Below, piece by piece: positions 33,359-42,425 of a stretch of DNA of 64,000 bases (the first letter of the stretch is position 1; each line of letters begins with the position of its first letter). Where the stretch lies: assembly GCA_963819975.1 (NCBI GenBank), contig CAWFYE010000003.1, positions 1-64,000 of the forward strand. Reading direction: 5' to 3'. A program made the translations under genes and the position numbers. Origin of the DNA: Palsa-1392 sp963819975. GTDB lineage: Bacteria > Verrucomicrobiota > Verrucomicrobiia > Chthoniobacterales > UBA10450. Below the pieces are notes generated by a model. The model was not told the origin of the DNA and ran no database searches. It saw only the letters and a list, made by a program, of their open reading frames with translations.

Positions 33359-34228
33359 TTACTTGAGTTTGTAGAGCTCGGCCAGGGCGGTGCCGTGGTC
33401 CTGGCTGTCGACCGGTGAGAGGACGGCAGTGTAGCTGCCTCTTGGGAGGTTGATCAGGATCGCTGATTCAAGGGGATCGGTGGGCGCGAGGCCGGTGTCG
33501 GCGATGTCGGCGGACTGTGTATCCTGCCAATTGTCGTTGCTCGCGAGCAGGTTTCCTTCGCCATCGAAGAGGTCGAGGCGCGGGTCGCTCAGGCCGGTCA
33601 AACCGAAGCTGGTAAGCGATGGGCCAATGGCTCGGATTAGGACGTTGACGTTATCGCCATTGCCGAGAATGAAGCCGGCGATCATGGGCTCGGCCGTGCC
33701 CTGAACCGCGCCGCGGGTGCTCATGTTGTCGAGCGCTTCCGCGATGATGGGGCTAAGGTCGTAGAGTTCGACCAGCGCGTTGCCGCTAGTGGGCTTGGGA
33801 TCGCCCGGGACGGGATCGTGCCCCCGCACAATGGCGGTGTAGAGGCCCGGGGTCAGGGTCATGACGATGGCGGACTCCAAAGGGTCGTTAGGTTGGAGCC
33901 CGGTGTCCCGGATATCGGTTTCCTGGGAGTCCATCCAGTTGTCGTTGGAGGCGAGAATGGTGCCGTTGGCGTCGTAGAGGTCGAGGGTAGGGTCGGCCAG
34001 CGGGTCGAGGCCGAAGTCGGCCAGCGATGGACCGATCGCGCGCAGGAGGATTTTTCTCGATTTGGTGCCGCCAATGATGAATCCGCCGATGACGGAGGTC
34101 ACGTCCTGGCCAAGGAAGGGCGGCGGGATTTCGACTCGGGTGGAAAGGTTAAGGAGGAGTGCGGCGGGCGCGGGCGCAGGGGTGAGGAAGGCGAGGAGGA
34201 GGACGATTGCGACGAGCGCTTTTTTCAT
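33359..34228 (-). CDS. Secreted protein with two internal ASNDNW modules
   Basis: 289 residues from the ATG at 34228, with signal peptide ALVAIVLLLAFLTPAPAPA. Two modules of about 125 residues are duplicated: both contain LIRAIGPSL-type start (LLRAIGPSLADFGL; LIRAIGPSLTSFGL), LDLYDANGTILASNDNW / LDLFDGEGNLLASNDNW, then a DTGL(Q/A)P(N/T)DPLESAI stretch and Y-TA-V. The module recurs in extracellular proteins of Verrucomicrobiota and Planctomycetota as a beta-sandwich of unknown role, often as a C-terminal part of larger proteins; here it stands alone. Confidence 0.85.
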   Translation of the reverse strand: MKKALVAIVLLLAFLTPAPAPAALLLNLSTRVEIPPPFLGQDVTSVIGGFIIGGTKSRKILLRAIGPSLADFGLDPLADPTLDLYDANGTILASNDNWMDSQETDIRDTGLQPNDPLESAIVMTLTPGLYTAIVRGHDPVPGDPKPTSGNALVELYDLSPIIAEALDNMSTRGAVQGTAEPMIAGFILGNGDNVNVLIRAIGPSLTSFGLTGLSDPRLDLFDGEGNLLASNDNWQDTQSADIADTGLAPTDPLESAILINLPRGSYTAVLSPVDSQDHGTALAELYKLK

Positions 34229-34332
34229 GGCGTTGCGGTGATCCCGCAAGCATGAGGGGGTTAGCCGGCGGTGCGAACACCGTTACCTTTCGTATCACCT
34301 ATCCACCTCCGCGGCGGCGGAGTCAACCGGGA

Positions 34333-34373
34333 GAAGAAAGCAGAAAGCAGAAAGCAGAAAGCAGAAAGCAGAA
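34333..34373 (+). repeat. GCAGAAA heptanucleotide microsatellite
   Basis: Five consecutive copies of the 7-bp unit GCAGAAA (AAAGCAG on another phase) in intergenic DNA. Perfect heptad repeats are prone to slippage. The flanking 34229-34438 holds no recognised gene. Confidence 0.85.
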
Positions 34374-34438
34374 GGATGAAGGCGGATGAATGCACTCCAA
34401 AGCAAAGGAAGGAGGCGGAGGGTCGGCCTTTTGAGCAA

Positions 34439-34738
34439 CTAGCGTATGCGCACTCCGGAGACGCTGGTGTAACCGGACGAGGGGTGAGTGGGGGGCGGAG
34501 TTACGACCCGGACGAAGGGGGTAAAGTCAGTCTGCGCGTTGTCGCCGTTTCTCCATCGCTCGGAGTAGGAAGGCAGAGCGGCGATCACAATCCCTTCGGC
34601 ACGGTTCGTGTGGTAGGCCGGGCGCGAACTCTCCTTGGTAAGCGAGGTCTCAGGACCCGCGCGCCGCGGGACCGGGTTGTTCTGGAAATAGGAGTAGGTA
34701 AGGCCGGCGAGCGGGAGAAGAAGGAGTGAAGTTTTCAC
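34439..34738 (-). CDS. Small exported hypothetical protein, GTG start
   Basis: 99 residues beginning at a GTG (34736-34738). A short hydrophobic start (MKTSLLLLPLAGLTYSYF) could be a signal peptide; the rest is polar with PTHPSSGYTSVSGVRIR at the end. No family recognised, and support is mainly the signal-like N-terminus and amino-acid balance. Confidence 0.45.
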   Translation of the reverse strand: MKTSLLLLPLAGLTYSYFQNNPVPRRAGPETSLTKESSRPAYHTNRAEGIVIAALPSYSERWRNGDNAQTDFTPFVRVVTPPPTHPSSGYTSVSGVRIR

Positions 34739-34924
34739 CTTCGTTTCTTTCTATAAGAGAGAGAAATCTCATAACAGTGATAATCGCTTGGAGCATCAAT
34801 CATTTGTTTTCGGTGGAAAAGACTCTTTGCTCCCGGGAAGTGTTTGCCGCTCTGATGGCGGCGCGCTGCGCCGCCCGGTTCGACCGCGTCTGGCCTTTGC
34901 ACGTGCCAGGTAGACTCGTTAGGA

Positions 34925-36550
34925 TCAGGCGGCTTTTGGCAGCTTTGCTTTCGCGGGTGCCATGATCTCCTTGGCGGCGCGGTTGCCGGATTCGACGCCG
35001 CCATTCATGAAGCCGGAAAAATCAGGACTGGTGTGCTCGCCGGCGAAGACAAGCTGTCCATCCAATTCGGGAGTCCCGGCTGCCTCGAGGAGGGTAGTGA
35101 ACTGACCGACGAGCGGGCAGGTGTAGCTGCCTTTCATGTATTGATAGACCGGCCAGTTCATGATCGCGCGGTTGCCATCGAACTTGTCTTTGATCCCGGG
35201 GAAAATACGATTGAGTTCTTCCCGGACCTTATCGATGCGGGCAGAGGTGAAATTTTTCCCGGTCGTGCCGCCCATGAAGTTAGTCAGGATGCCGCGTGAT
35301 CCCTCCTGGCCGCGGCTTGTTTCCCAGGTGGCCTGGAGCGGGAGATCGGTGAAGATGCTGCCGTTGCTCGGCGCCGGCAGGTGAACTTCCGGGTTGCGCC
35401 ACCAGCGTTCGGTGAAGCCGAGCATTAGCTTCACGTTGTAGCCATAACCGAGGTGCGCGATCGATCGCTTCTTTGGCGCGCTGATTGGTAACTTATCAAC
35501 GCCCTCTACTGCACGCAGCATGGTGAAGGGAAGGGTGCAGATCGCTCGGTCGTATTTGACGGTGCGGGTGCCGGCGGCGGTCGAGAAAGTGAGAACGATA
35601 ACCCCGTTGCCGCTTCCAATCTTCACGAGCCGCGAACCGCGGTTGATTTTGACTTTCCTATCGAGCGCTTTCGTCAGGGCATCAGGCAGAGTGCCGCTCC
35701 CGTCTTTGATTCGTTTCGACTCGTCGCTCTCGCCATATAACTTGAAGCCATCCTCTGTATCCGGGTCGAGATAGGTGATCAGGTTCAGGGCGGATTGCTC
35801 GTCGGCGTCGCGTCCGTACTCGATGACGTAGGCGACCCGGAGCATGTCGATAACCCATGGGTCAACGCCTTTGCCGGCATCGGTGAGATACTCGGAGAGA
35901 CTTAGGCGGTCGAAGGATTCGGCCTTGGCCGGGACGAGATCATCCTTTTCGTAAAGGGCGCCCTGGTCGGCTGCGAGACGGGCGGCAAAAGGCCGGAAAG
36001 CCGGGATCAGCTCTTCGTCGCGATAATATTTGCCGCCGAAATAGTAGAGATCGACGCCTTTGTCCTCTCCCTTTAGCTCCTGAATCTCGATCCCCAGCTC
36101 GCCGGCAAGGTGGATGAGGTCGGCGTGATCGCTGTCGACCAGCTCGCCCCCGAGCTCGCAAAACATCCCGTCGGCATTGAAATCGCGCTTTGTGAACATG
36201 CGGCCACCAGTCCGTTCACTCGCTTCAAAAATCTCGCAAGGCACGCCGGCCTTCTGCAGTCGATAGGCGGCAGTCAGGCCGGCAATTCCCGCCCCGAGAA
36301 TTGCCACCGGGCCGCCGGGATTGCGTCCTGACCGGAGCGGTTGTTTCGCCAGGGCGGAGTAATTTATTCCGCCTGCAGCGGTCGCAAACCCGGCGACGCC
36401 GAGAAGCCGGACGAAGTCGCGGCGCGAGACCCGTCGCGCCTGTTTCAGCTCGTCGAAGAGTTGCTCTTTGTCCGGATTCGAGTTGAGCCAGTGGGCCTGC
36501 TGAACCGACTGCACGAGTTTACGAAACAGAGGAGTTCTTCCGATAGCCAT
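34925..36550 (-). CDS. Flavin monoamine oxidase / L-amino-acid oxidase, Tat-exported
   Basis: 541 residues from the ATG at 36550. A twin-arginine signal (SRRDFVRLLGVAGFATAAGG) lies after a 45-residue cytosolic lead. The FAD-binding motif is GPVAILGAGIAGLTAAYRLQ (about residues 80-100), followed by EIFEASERTGGRMFTKR. The C-terminal FAD segment VFAGEHTSPDFSGFMNGGVE is typical of monoamine oxidases. The substrate might be an L-amino acid or polyamine. The folded flavoprotein export by Tat fits an extracytoplasmic, H2O2-producing oxidase. A CCTAACG word lies just after the stop (34916-34924). Confidence 0.88.
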   Translation of the reverse strand: MAIGRTPLFRKLVQSVQQAHWLNSNPDKEQLFDELKQARRVSRRDFVRLLGVAGFATAAGGINYSALAKQPLRSGRNPGGPVAILGAGIAGLTAAYRLQKAGVPCEIFEASERTGGRMFTKRDFNADGMFCELGGELVDSDHADLIHLAGELGIEIQELKGEDKGVDLYYFGGKYYRDEELIPAFRPFAARLAADQGALYEKDDLVPAKAESFDRLSLSEYLTDAGKGVDPWVIDMLRVAYVIEYGRDADEQSALNLITYLDPDTEDGFKLYGESDESKRIKDGSGTLPDALTKALDRKVKINRGSRLVKIGSGNGVIVLTFSTAAGTRTVKYDRAICTLPFTMLRAVEGVDKLPISAPKKRSIAHLGYGYNVKLMLGFTERWWRNPEVHLPAPSNGSIFTDLPLQATWETSRGQEGSRGILTNFMGGTTGKNFTSARIDKVREELNRIFPGIKDKFDGNRAIMNWPVYQYMKGSYTCPLVGQFTTLLEAAGTPELDGQLVFAGEHTSPDFSGFMNGGVESGNRAAKEIMAPAKAKLPKAA

Positions 36551-36751
36551 TGATGGCATTCTGGAAAATCCGGACGCCGCGGCAAACTTTTTCTCGATCG
36601 CAGGGGCGACCGATCCATTTCCTTAATGAGGCAGGCGTTCGCCTAAGGAACGGTAAAAAGCAGAAAACCGGCGTGGAGCGCAGCGGTTACCGCTGCATCC
36701 CATCGCCGGTTTCTGCCGGGAGGTCAGTGGCGCGGGGCGCGCGCCGGAAGG

Positions 36752-37984
36752 TTATCGGCCGTTGGGCTGCCCCTTTTTCTTTTTCTTTTTGCCCTGTTGC
36801 TGGCCCTGCGCGGGGCCGCGGTTCTGGGCGGAGGCCTTTGGCGCTTTCCTAGTCATGTTGGCCTGCGGCTGTTTCCGGGCCTGTGGTTTGCGCTGGGTAT
36901 TGCGCTGGGTATTGCGAGGCTGATTCGAGGCCTTCCTGGGTTGTTGCCGGTTGGCTGACTGAGTCGTTGGTTTGGACGATTTTTTAGCGCGATCCGCATT
37001 TGCCGGCTGGCGCGAACGATCTGCTCCCTGGTTGGCGTTGCCTTTCGTCTTCCGGGCGTTGGTCTGGTTGTTACCGCGCTCCCGGTTGCGGTCGTTGGCT
37101 TGTTGTCCCTGCTTGGTGCGCTGTCCGGCGCGGTTCTGTTTCTCGGCGTCAGCTTGCCTGGCGTTGTTACCGCGCTGATCGGCCCGGTTTTGCTTGTCTG
37201 GGCGAGCCTGATTCTGCCTGGCTGCGCCGGCTTGCTTGTCGCCCTTCTTGCCATTACGCCCGCCCCGGTTATTCGCGGCTGCGGCGTCAGGGGTTACCTT
37301 GCTCCGGACGGAGTTGACGGCTTCGGCGTTCGGTTTGCCTTTGTTGTTCTTGGCATGCAGGGCGGGATCTTTCTTCGCCGCCTCGACGACGGAGCGCTGC
37401 TCCTTGGTCGGCGGGACTCGATTGCCTTTTGGGATGGCTCTTTCCTTCGCGGTCGGCTGAGCTTTCACGCCGCCCGGACCGTTATAGCTGGCGCGGGTCT
37501 TGGTGGCGTTGTTGGCGAATGAGTTATTAACGTAGGTGTTGTGAATGACGGTCGTGTTTACTCGAGTCACGGCGGTGTTGTAGCGGAAGGTGTTTCCATC
37601 CCAGCGGCCGCCGTAATAGCCGTGACCGACGTAACCGAAGCCGTAATTGATGCCGCCGTAGTAGCCGATAGACGACCCCCAGTAACCGTTATTATAAAGA
37701 TATCGGCCACCGCTGTATCCCCAGTATCCGGGAGTCCAGAGGAACCCGATGCGCGGTGGCAGAACCCAGATCCCGGGGACCCAGTAGTAGCCGAAATCGG
37801 AGTAGGCCCAGTAGCCCGGTGTCCAGAGATATCCGGGGCCGGGGCAGTAGGGCTGCTCGTAGACCGGGATTGGCGGCGGAGCGATGTTGATCGCAACCCC
37901 GATAGCGGCGGAGGAGGAAGACGCCAGCGGCGTCCCTGCAAAAAGCAGAGCCGCGAGCGCAACGATTGGTAGTTTGATTTTCAT
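36752..37984 (-). CDS. WXXGXW-repeat secreted protein with long basic low-complexity tail
   Basis: 410 residues from the ATG at 37984; signal peptide IVALAALLFAGTPLASSSSA. Residues about 45-110 carry repeats of YLWTPGYWAY, YYWVPGIWVL and FLWTPGYWGY (the BcpO-related WXXGXW family). A tyrosine/glycine segment (GYYGGINYGFGYVGHGYYGG) follows, and the last ~230 residues are Lys/Arg/Asn/Gln-rich and presumably disordered, ending in KKKKKKGQPNGR. The basic tail could bind nucleic acids or polyanionic polysaccharide at the surface; that is speculation. Confidence 0.85.
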   Translation of the reverse strand: MKIKLPIVALAALLFAGTPLASSSSAAIGVAINIAPPPIPVYEQPYCPGPGYLWTPGYWAYSDFGYYWVPGIWVLPPRIGFLWTPGYWGYSGGRYLYNNGYWGSSIGYYGGINYGFGYVGHGYYGGRWDGNTFRYNTAVTRVNTTVIHNTYVNNSFANNATKTRASYNGPGGVKAQPTAKERAIPKGNRVPPTKEQRSVVEAAKKDPALHAKNNKGKPNAEAVNSVRSKVTPDAAAANNRGGRNGKKGDKQAGAARQNQARPDKQNRADQRGNNARQADAEKQNRAGQRTKQGQQANDRNRERGNNQTNARKTKGNANQGADRSRQPANADRAKKSSKPTTQSANRQQPRKASNQPRNTQRNTQRKPQARKQPQANMTRKAPKASAQNRGPAQGQQQGKKKKKKGQPNGR

Positions 37985-38192
37985 ATGTAGCATTGGTGTT
38001 GAAACGGAGACGCGATTAAACCGCAGAGTATTCAAATTGGATTCTCCACGGGCCCTGCAAAGGTCATCGCGTCATATTGTAATCGGAATTGCGACGGAAA
38101 AGCGTGTATCTTCCCCGCAGACAGCAGATTGGTGGGATTATGGAGGGCGATCTTTTTGCTAGCATAAGGGACGTTTCAGAGGAGGGTTTCGA

Positions 38193-38753
38193 ATGATTAA
38201 AAGCGCGCTGCCGAGTGTTGCGGCAATTTTCGCTCTTTGCGTCTCGCTGTCGGCGCAGGAGTCGACCAGCTCGAATGTGTCTAAATCACCCAGCCTCACC
38301 CTGGTGCGGGCCAGCCCAAGCACGATGGTGCAGGAGTCGGTCACCTTGAAACGGACCGGCTCATTTGGCGCGCTGAACAATCTGTGGTACGGCCGTGGCC
38401 CCCTGACGATTGGCGATGGCAGGCTCTTTTCTTTCCCGGGAACATTCGGCTGGGTGGAGGGAACTCCGGGAGATATTCTGCCTTATTTCACCCCGGAGGC
38501 ACCGCTGAACGTCAATCCAGAGAACACGCTGGCCCGCGAACCTGGGCCCAAGTCGTTCGATCTCTTTCGCAAGCCTGACTACGCCGGTGGAGAGGTGGGG
38601 TTTTTCTTTGGGAAATCGATCGGCGGCAAATATAGCCGACAGGTTGAGGCCGGATACATCCTCGGCCAGATCATCGAGGGGAACACTCAGATCACGGTCG
38701 GCGCATCATACGGGCACGAGAGCGGGAAGGCCCCGCGCGTCATCGGGCGTTGA
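38193..38753 (+). CDS. Exported hypothetical protein
   Basis: 186 residues. Signal peptide LPSVAAIFALCVSLSAQ; the mature part is soluble with glycine-rich segments (FGALNNLWYGRGPLTIGDG, GGEVGFFFGKSIGGKYSRQV, NTQITVGASYGHESGKAPR). No family recognised. GAGGAGG 8-14 bp upstream of the ATG supports the start. Divergent from the WXXGXW gene, 208 bp away. Confidence 0.7.
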   Translation: MIKSALPSVAAIFALCVSLSAQESTSSNVSKSPSLTLVRASPSTMVQESVTLKRTGSFGALNNLWYGRGPLTIGDGRLFSFPGTFGWVEGTPGDILPYFTPEAPLNVNPENTLAREPGPKSFDLFRKPDYAGGEVGFFFGKSIGGKYSRQVEAGYILGQIIEGNTQITVGASYGHESGKAPRVIGR

Positions 38754-38780
38754 ATCGCTAATGGCTGATCGGCCGATTTA

Positions 38781-39254
38781 TTAAGGCTTGTCTTTCCCTG
38801 GCATCACGGTGGCCTGCCACGCGACGGCCTGCCATTTGCCGTCGCGTTTCAGGAAGGTGCCGGTGTTAAGATAATTGTTGACCGTTTTTTTCCCGTCTTT
38901 CTCGGTCGTCCCGACAAGCCGAAAGGCAACAATCGCCGTCCCGCCGTACTGCTGGATGCGAATGTCCTCCGCAGTAAAGACCGTCGCCTCGTCTCCCGGT
39001 TTGGCCGGCGTTTCGGAGCGCACTTCCTTCATGATCGCGGGCTTGCCTTTGCGTTCGCCTTTGGAGGTCGTGTAGATCAAATCGTCGGCCCAAAAAAGAT
39101 CGTGGATCGCGGCGTCATTACGGCTCGCCCCGGCAAGAAAATCCTGGAGGAGCTTGGTCAGCTCGGGCGCATCGGTGGCCGGGGATGCGGTCTGGGCACG
39201 GAGCCCGCAGGGAATGGAGAGGCATAACGCGGCCAGCAGAAGAGGTCGTTTCAT
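38781..39254 (-). CDS. Exported SnoaL/DUF4440-like protein
   Basis: 157 residues from the ATG at 39254 with signal peptide PLLLAALCLSIPCGLRAQ. LTKLLQDFLAGASRNDAAIHDLFWADDLIYT, IRIQQYGGTAIVAFRLVGT and GTFLKRDGKWQAVAWQATVM are the helix and curved sheet of the NTF2-like fold in DUF4440 proteins. Such proteins bind small molecules or have lost activity; no catalytic residues are evident. Convergent with the preceding exported protein (27 bp between stops). Confidence 0.8.
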   Translation of the reverse strand: MKRPLLLAALCLSIPCGLRAQTASPATDAPELTKLLQDFLAGASRNDAAIHDLFWADDLIYTTSKGERKGKPAIMKEVRSETPAKPGDEATVFTAEDIRIQQYGGTAIVAFRLVGTTEKDGKKTVNNYLNTGTFLKRDGKWQAVAWQATVMPGKDKP

Positions 39255-39324
39255 ATTACGAAGTGATCGGTGCTGGGTGACCAGTGACAAGAAAAAAGTC
39301 GCGAGTGGGTCGGCAAGATTTCAC

Positions 39325-39537
39325 TCACTCTTTTTTTCTTCGCCTGGCTTCTCGGTGAGAGAGCCAGAGGCAAATGAGAGCGAAGGCAATCATGACCGCG
39401 CCCCAGATGAGATTGATGTTAATGCCTAACGACCGGGCGTCGGTTGCCGGTGTGGCGCGGAGCCCGGCGATGAGGAGGAGCAGGCCGAGGACAGCAAAAA
39501 GCCAGCCCAAGGGAAGACGAAGATCAAAGAAGCGCAT
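39325..39537 (-). CDS. Small membrane protein downstream of the SSS symporter
   Basis: 70 residues with two membrane helices (PLGWLFAVLGLLLLIAGLRA and LIWGAVMIAFALICLWLSHR) and a basic C-terminus. It starts 6 bp after the symporter stop and is almost certainly co-transcribed. Small two-helix partners accompany some sodium/solute symporters, so an accessory-subunit role is plausible but unproven. A GCCTAACGA word (39424-39432) encodes S-L-G with a TTA leucine. Confidence 0.75.
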   Translation of the reverse strand: MRFFDLRLPLGWLFAVLGLLLLIAGLRATPATDARSLGININLIWGAVMIAFALICLWLSHREARRRKKE

Positions 39538-39543
39538 GACGTT

Positions 39544-41262
39544 TCACCAGAAAATGATGTTCAAAATGAGCGCCATGAGCAGGACGACCACTGCGAGCGC
39601 CGCCGGTCGTTTGTACCAGACGACGCCGTGCTCGATTGTGCGCGGGGTGAGAGAGTGAACCAGGCCGGTCAGTTGCGCGTCGGTTTTCTGCTGGCGAGTG
39701 AGCAACGAAATTACGATCGTGACGACGAAACAGGTGGTCCAGGCGAAGATTGCCGTCCAAAAATTCTGCGCCATCTCGCTCGGATAAATGTGTAGGACGT
39801 GTCCGAGCCAGCCGCCTTTGGCGAGCGAGATCGCGCCGTGCGGTTGGGTGAGCCCATGATGAAAGGCGGCGGCGAGAATCCCGCTGACGAGGCCAAAAAA
39901 GGCGGCATGCCCGGTTGTGCGCCGCCAAAACATCCCGAGGAGAAAAGTGGCGAAAAGCGGTGCGTTGACGAAAGCAAAGACGAGCTGGAGCAGGTCCATG
40001 ATGTTGTTGAATTGGGCCGCGAAATAGGCCGCCCCGACACTGACCGCAATCCCGACAACCGTCGCAGCGCGCCCCATCCAGAGAAGGGCGGCGTCCTTCG
40101 CCTTGGGGCGCAGATAGGCCTGGTAGATGTCATAGGTCCAGACGGTGTTGAAGGCGGTCACATTCCCAGCCATCCCGGACATGAAAGAAGCCATCAAAGC
40201 CGTGAGCCCAAGACCGAGAATGCCCGAGGGGAAGTAATGGCCGAGCATCATCGGAACGACGAGGTCGAAATTCGGCGAGCCATCAGGCTTTGCGGGCAAC
40301 GCAAAGCCGCTCGTCCCGTGGTGCTGAGTGAGCGCGACGGCGATCATTCCCGGTAGAATAACGAGAAAAGGAAAAAACATTTTCGGGACGGCGGCGACGA
40401 GCGGAGTGCGCCGCGCAGCGCCCATCGATTCCGCGGCCATGGCGCGCTGCATGACGAGAAAATCGGTGCACCAATAGCCAAAGGAGAGGACAAAGCCGAG
40501 CCCCATCAGCATACCGAACCACTCCACACCCATCGGATTGGCCGAGGCGCTACCCATGAATTTCCACGAATTAGTAAACGCGCCGGGCGCGTAACCCTGT
40601 GCGACCGACACCTCCGCGAGGCGCGCCTGCAACCCGCTCCAGCCGCCCACATCGCGCAGCCCGAGAAAGACGAGCGGCGCGAAACCGGCTACGATGAGAA
40701 AGAACTGCATGACCTCGTTGTAGATCGCGGAGGTCAGCCCGCCTAACGAGATGTAGAGGAGGACGATGATAGCGCAGAGCCAGACGCTGATATTGAAATC
40801 CCAGCCGAGGAGAAGATTCAAAAGCAGCGCCATGGCATACATGGAAATCCCGGAGGAAAAAATGGTCATGGCCGCGAAGGTGCAGGCGTTGAGCGCGCGC
40901 GTTTTTTCGTCGAAGCGCATCTTGAGATACTCGGGCACGGAGCGCGCCTTCGAGCCGTAGTAGAAGGGCATCATGAAAATCGCGACGAAGACCATCGCCG
41001 GAATCGCGCCTACCCAGTAGAAATGGCTCGTCATGATGCCGTATTTGGCGCCCGATGCGGCCATCCCGATGACTTCCTGCGCGCCGAGATTGGCGGAGAG
41101 AAAGGCGAGACCGGCGACCCAGGTGGGAATCAAACGACCGGAGAGAAAAAAATCGGTGCTCGTGCGCATCTGTCGCTTGAGCACGAACCCGATCCCGAGA
41201 ACGAAAACGAAATAGACGATCAGAATTGCGCCGTCGATCAGACCGAGGTGAATCCGTTCCAT
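39544..41262 (-). CDS. Sodium:solute symporter (SSS family)
   Basis: 572 residues with about 14 membrane helices. FFLSGRLIPTWVAGLAFLSAN, AQEVIGMAASGAKYGIM, GGLTSAIYNEVMQFFLIVAG and FPSGILGLGLTALMASFMSG (site II sodium region) place it with SSS transporters, near the SGLT-like glucose/inositol group. Substrate not deducible. The frame holds one GCCTAACGA word (40741-40749). It is first of a two-gene operon with the small membrane protein. Confidence 0.9.
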   Translation of the reverse strand: MERIHLGLIDGAILIVYFVFVLGIGFVLKRQMRTSTDFFLSGRLIPTWVAGLAFLSANLGAQEVIGMAASGAKYGIMTSHFYWVGAIPAMVFVAIFMMPFYYGSKARSVPEYLKMRFDEKTRALNACTFAAMTIFSSGISMYAMALLLNLLLGWDFNISVWLCAIIVLLYISLGGLTSAIYNEVMQFFLIVAGFAPLVFLGLRDVGGWSGLQARLAEVSVAQGYAPGAFTNSWKFMGSASANPMGVEWFGMLMGLGFVLSFGYWCTDFLVMQRAMAAESMGAARRTPLVAAVPKMFFPFLVILPGMIAVALTQHHGTSGFALPAKPDGSPNFDLVVPMMLGHYFPSGILGLGLTALMASFMSGMAGNVTAFNTVWTYDIYQAYLRPKAKDAALLWMGRAATVVGIAVSVGAAYFAAQFNNIMDLLQLVFAFVNAPLFATFLLGMFWRRTTGHAAFFGLVSGILAAAFHHGLTQPHGAISLAKGGWLGHVLHIYPSEMAQNFWTAIFAWTTCFVVTIVISLLTRQQKTDAQLTGLVHSLTPRTIEHGVVWYKRPAALAVVVLLMALILNIIFW

Positions 41263-41459
41263 TGCAAATCAGAGCGGACGTGTCTTCTCGTGCGGCATTC
41301 TTTCCGACACCATTTCGCGGAGTCTGCGCAACGTGGAAAGAATACGCACGCCAAAAATGTGGGGTGATTCCTGGCGCCCGCTCCGCGCTTCTCTGCTATC
41401 GAAGCCGACGCAGAAAGGTCGCCTTCAAATTGGCACGGAATTCGCAGCATGAAGACGGT

Positions 41460-41837
41460 ATGGCGAGGAGGATCGTAGTTGCATGTCGCGAGGGATTTGA
41501 GGCTACGATTCGCGCTTGCGGGGAAGCGCTCTCCCTCGCCGTCATCTTCGTCCTCGCGCTCGCCCCGGTCGCGGGGGCGGTTGCGGTCAGCTATGTTCTC
41601 CCGAGTTGGGTGATGGTGACGGCGATTCTCGGTGCGGTGGGTCTGGGCGCAGTCGCTTTCGGGCGTCTCGGCAACGCGTCAGGCGAAGCGGTCGAGCGTG
41701 CCGAGGTTACGCCGCTCAGCGAGGAAAACGATCCGGAGCGTCTCGAAGTCACGACTCCTCCCTCGGTTCGAAGAACGAATGAGCTGGTGAGCTTCCACGA
41801 CTTCAATCCCGCACGAAGTCGGTTTGATCACTGGTAA
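41460..41837 (+). CDS. Small membrane protein, hypothetical
   Basis: 125 residues from the ATG at 41460. Two hydrophobic helices (LSLAVIFVLALAPVAGAVAV and VMVTAILGAVGLGAVAFGRL) precede a polar acidic tail (EVTPLSEENDPERLEVTTPP) that ends in HDFNPARSRFDHW. No family recognised. The larger open frame beginning at 41226 runs through the promoter region of the divergent symporter and is rejected. Confidence 0.6.
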   Translation: MARRIVVACREGFEATIRACGEALSLAVIFVLALAPVAGAVAVSYVLPSWVMVTAILGAVGLGAVAFGRLGNASGEAVERAEVTPLSEENDPERLEVTTPPSVRRTNELVSFHDFNPARSRFDHW

Positions 41838-41967
41838 TCGCAGACTGTCGCGCGAGTCAGGTAAATGCCGCCGGATCGGCGAGAGTTTCAATCGCGCAAC
41901 CCGCGACCAGCATTTGCCAAATCACGGTGATCCTGTTGGCGGCTTTCCAGTTAGTGTTCCGAACACC

Positions 41968-42390
41968 ATGAAACGTAATGAACCTGTCTCCAAAATCATG
42001 ACCACCAAGCTCGTCACCGTGCATCAGGGCGAGCCGATCTCGAAAGTCCGCGAGCTGATCCGCGAGCACGGCATCCAACACATCCCGGTCGTCAGCGGGC
42101 CGAAGCTGGTTGGAATTATCAGCCATTCCGATGTCCTGCGCGTGAGCTTCGGCGAGGCCTTCCAGACCGACGAGCGCGCCGTCGACGCGACACTCGATCA
42201 CACCATGACACTCGAGCAACTCATGCAGAAAGATCCCGTTTCCGTCCGCGAAAACGCCCCGATCCGCGAGGCGGCCGAAGTTCTGGTGCGGGGAAATTTC
42301 CACTCTCTCCCGGTCGTGAGTGACGGCCAGAAGCTGGTCGGCCTGATCACGTCAACGGACTTGATTCGCTACCTGCTCGCGCAGTTTTGA
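41968..42390 (+). CDS. Two-CBS-domain protein
   Basis: 140 residues. Two tandem CBS motifs fill the protein: SKIMTTKLVTVHQGEPISKV, EHGIQHIPVVSGPKLVGIIS and the second QLMQKDPVSVRENAPIREAA, GNFHSLPVVSDGQKLVGLIT. CBS pairs bind adenosine nucleotides and regulate partner proteins; stand-alone forms are common in bacteria. The gene precedes pfkA by 35 bp in the same direction, so both may share a transcript. Confidence 0.9.
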   Translation: MKRNEPVSKIMTTKLVTVHQGEPISKVRELIREHGIQHIPVVSGPKLVGIISHSDVLRVSFGEAFQTDERAVDATLDHTMTLEQLMQKDPVSVRENAPIREAAEVLVRGNFHSLPVVSDGQKLVGLITSTDLIRYLLAQF

Positions 42391-42425
42391 AGCGGATCAG
42401 GCCTGGCGAGAGATAGAGGCGGAAG

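Noticed and set aside
41226..41459. Extended N-terminus of the small membrane protein beginning at 41226
   Set aside because: It covers the promoter region of the divergent symporter and is Arg/Ser-rich without homology; the ATG at 41460 gives a natural protein.
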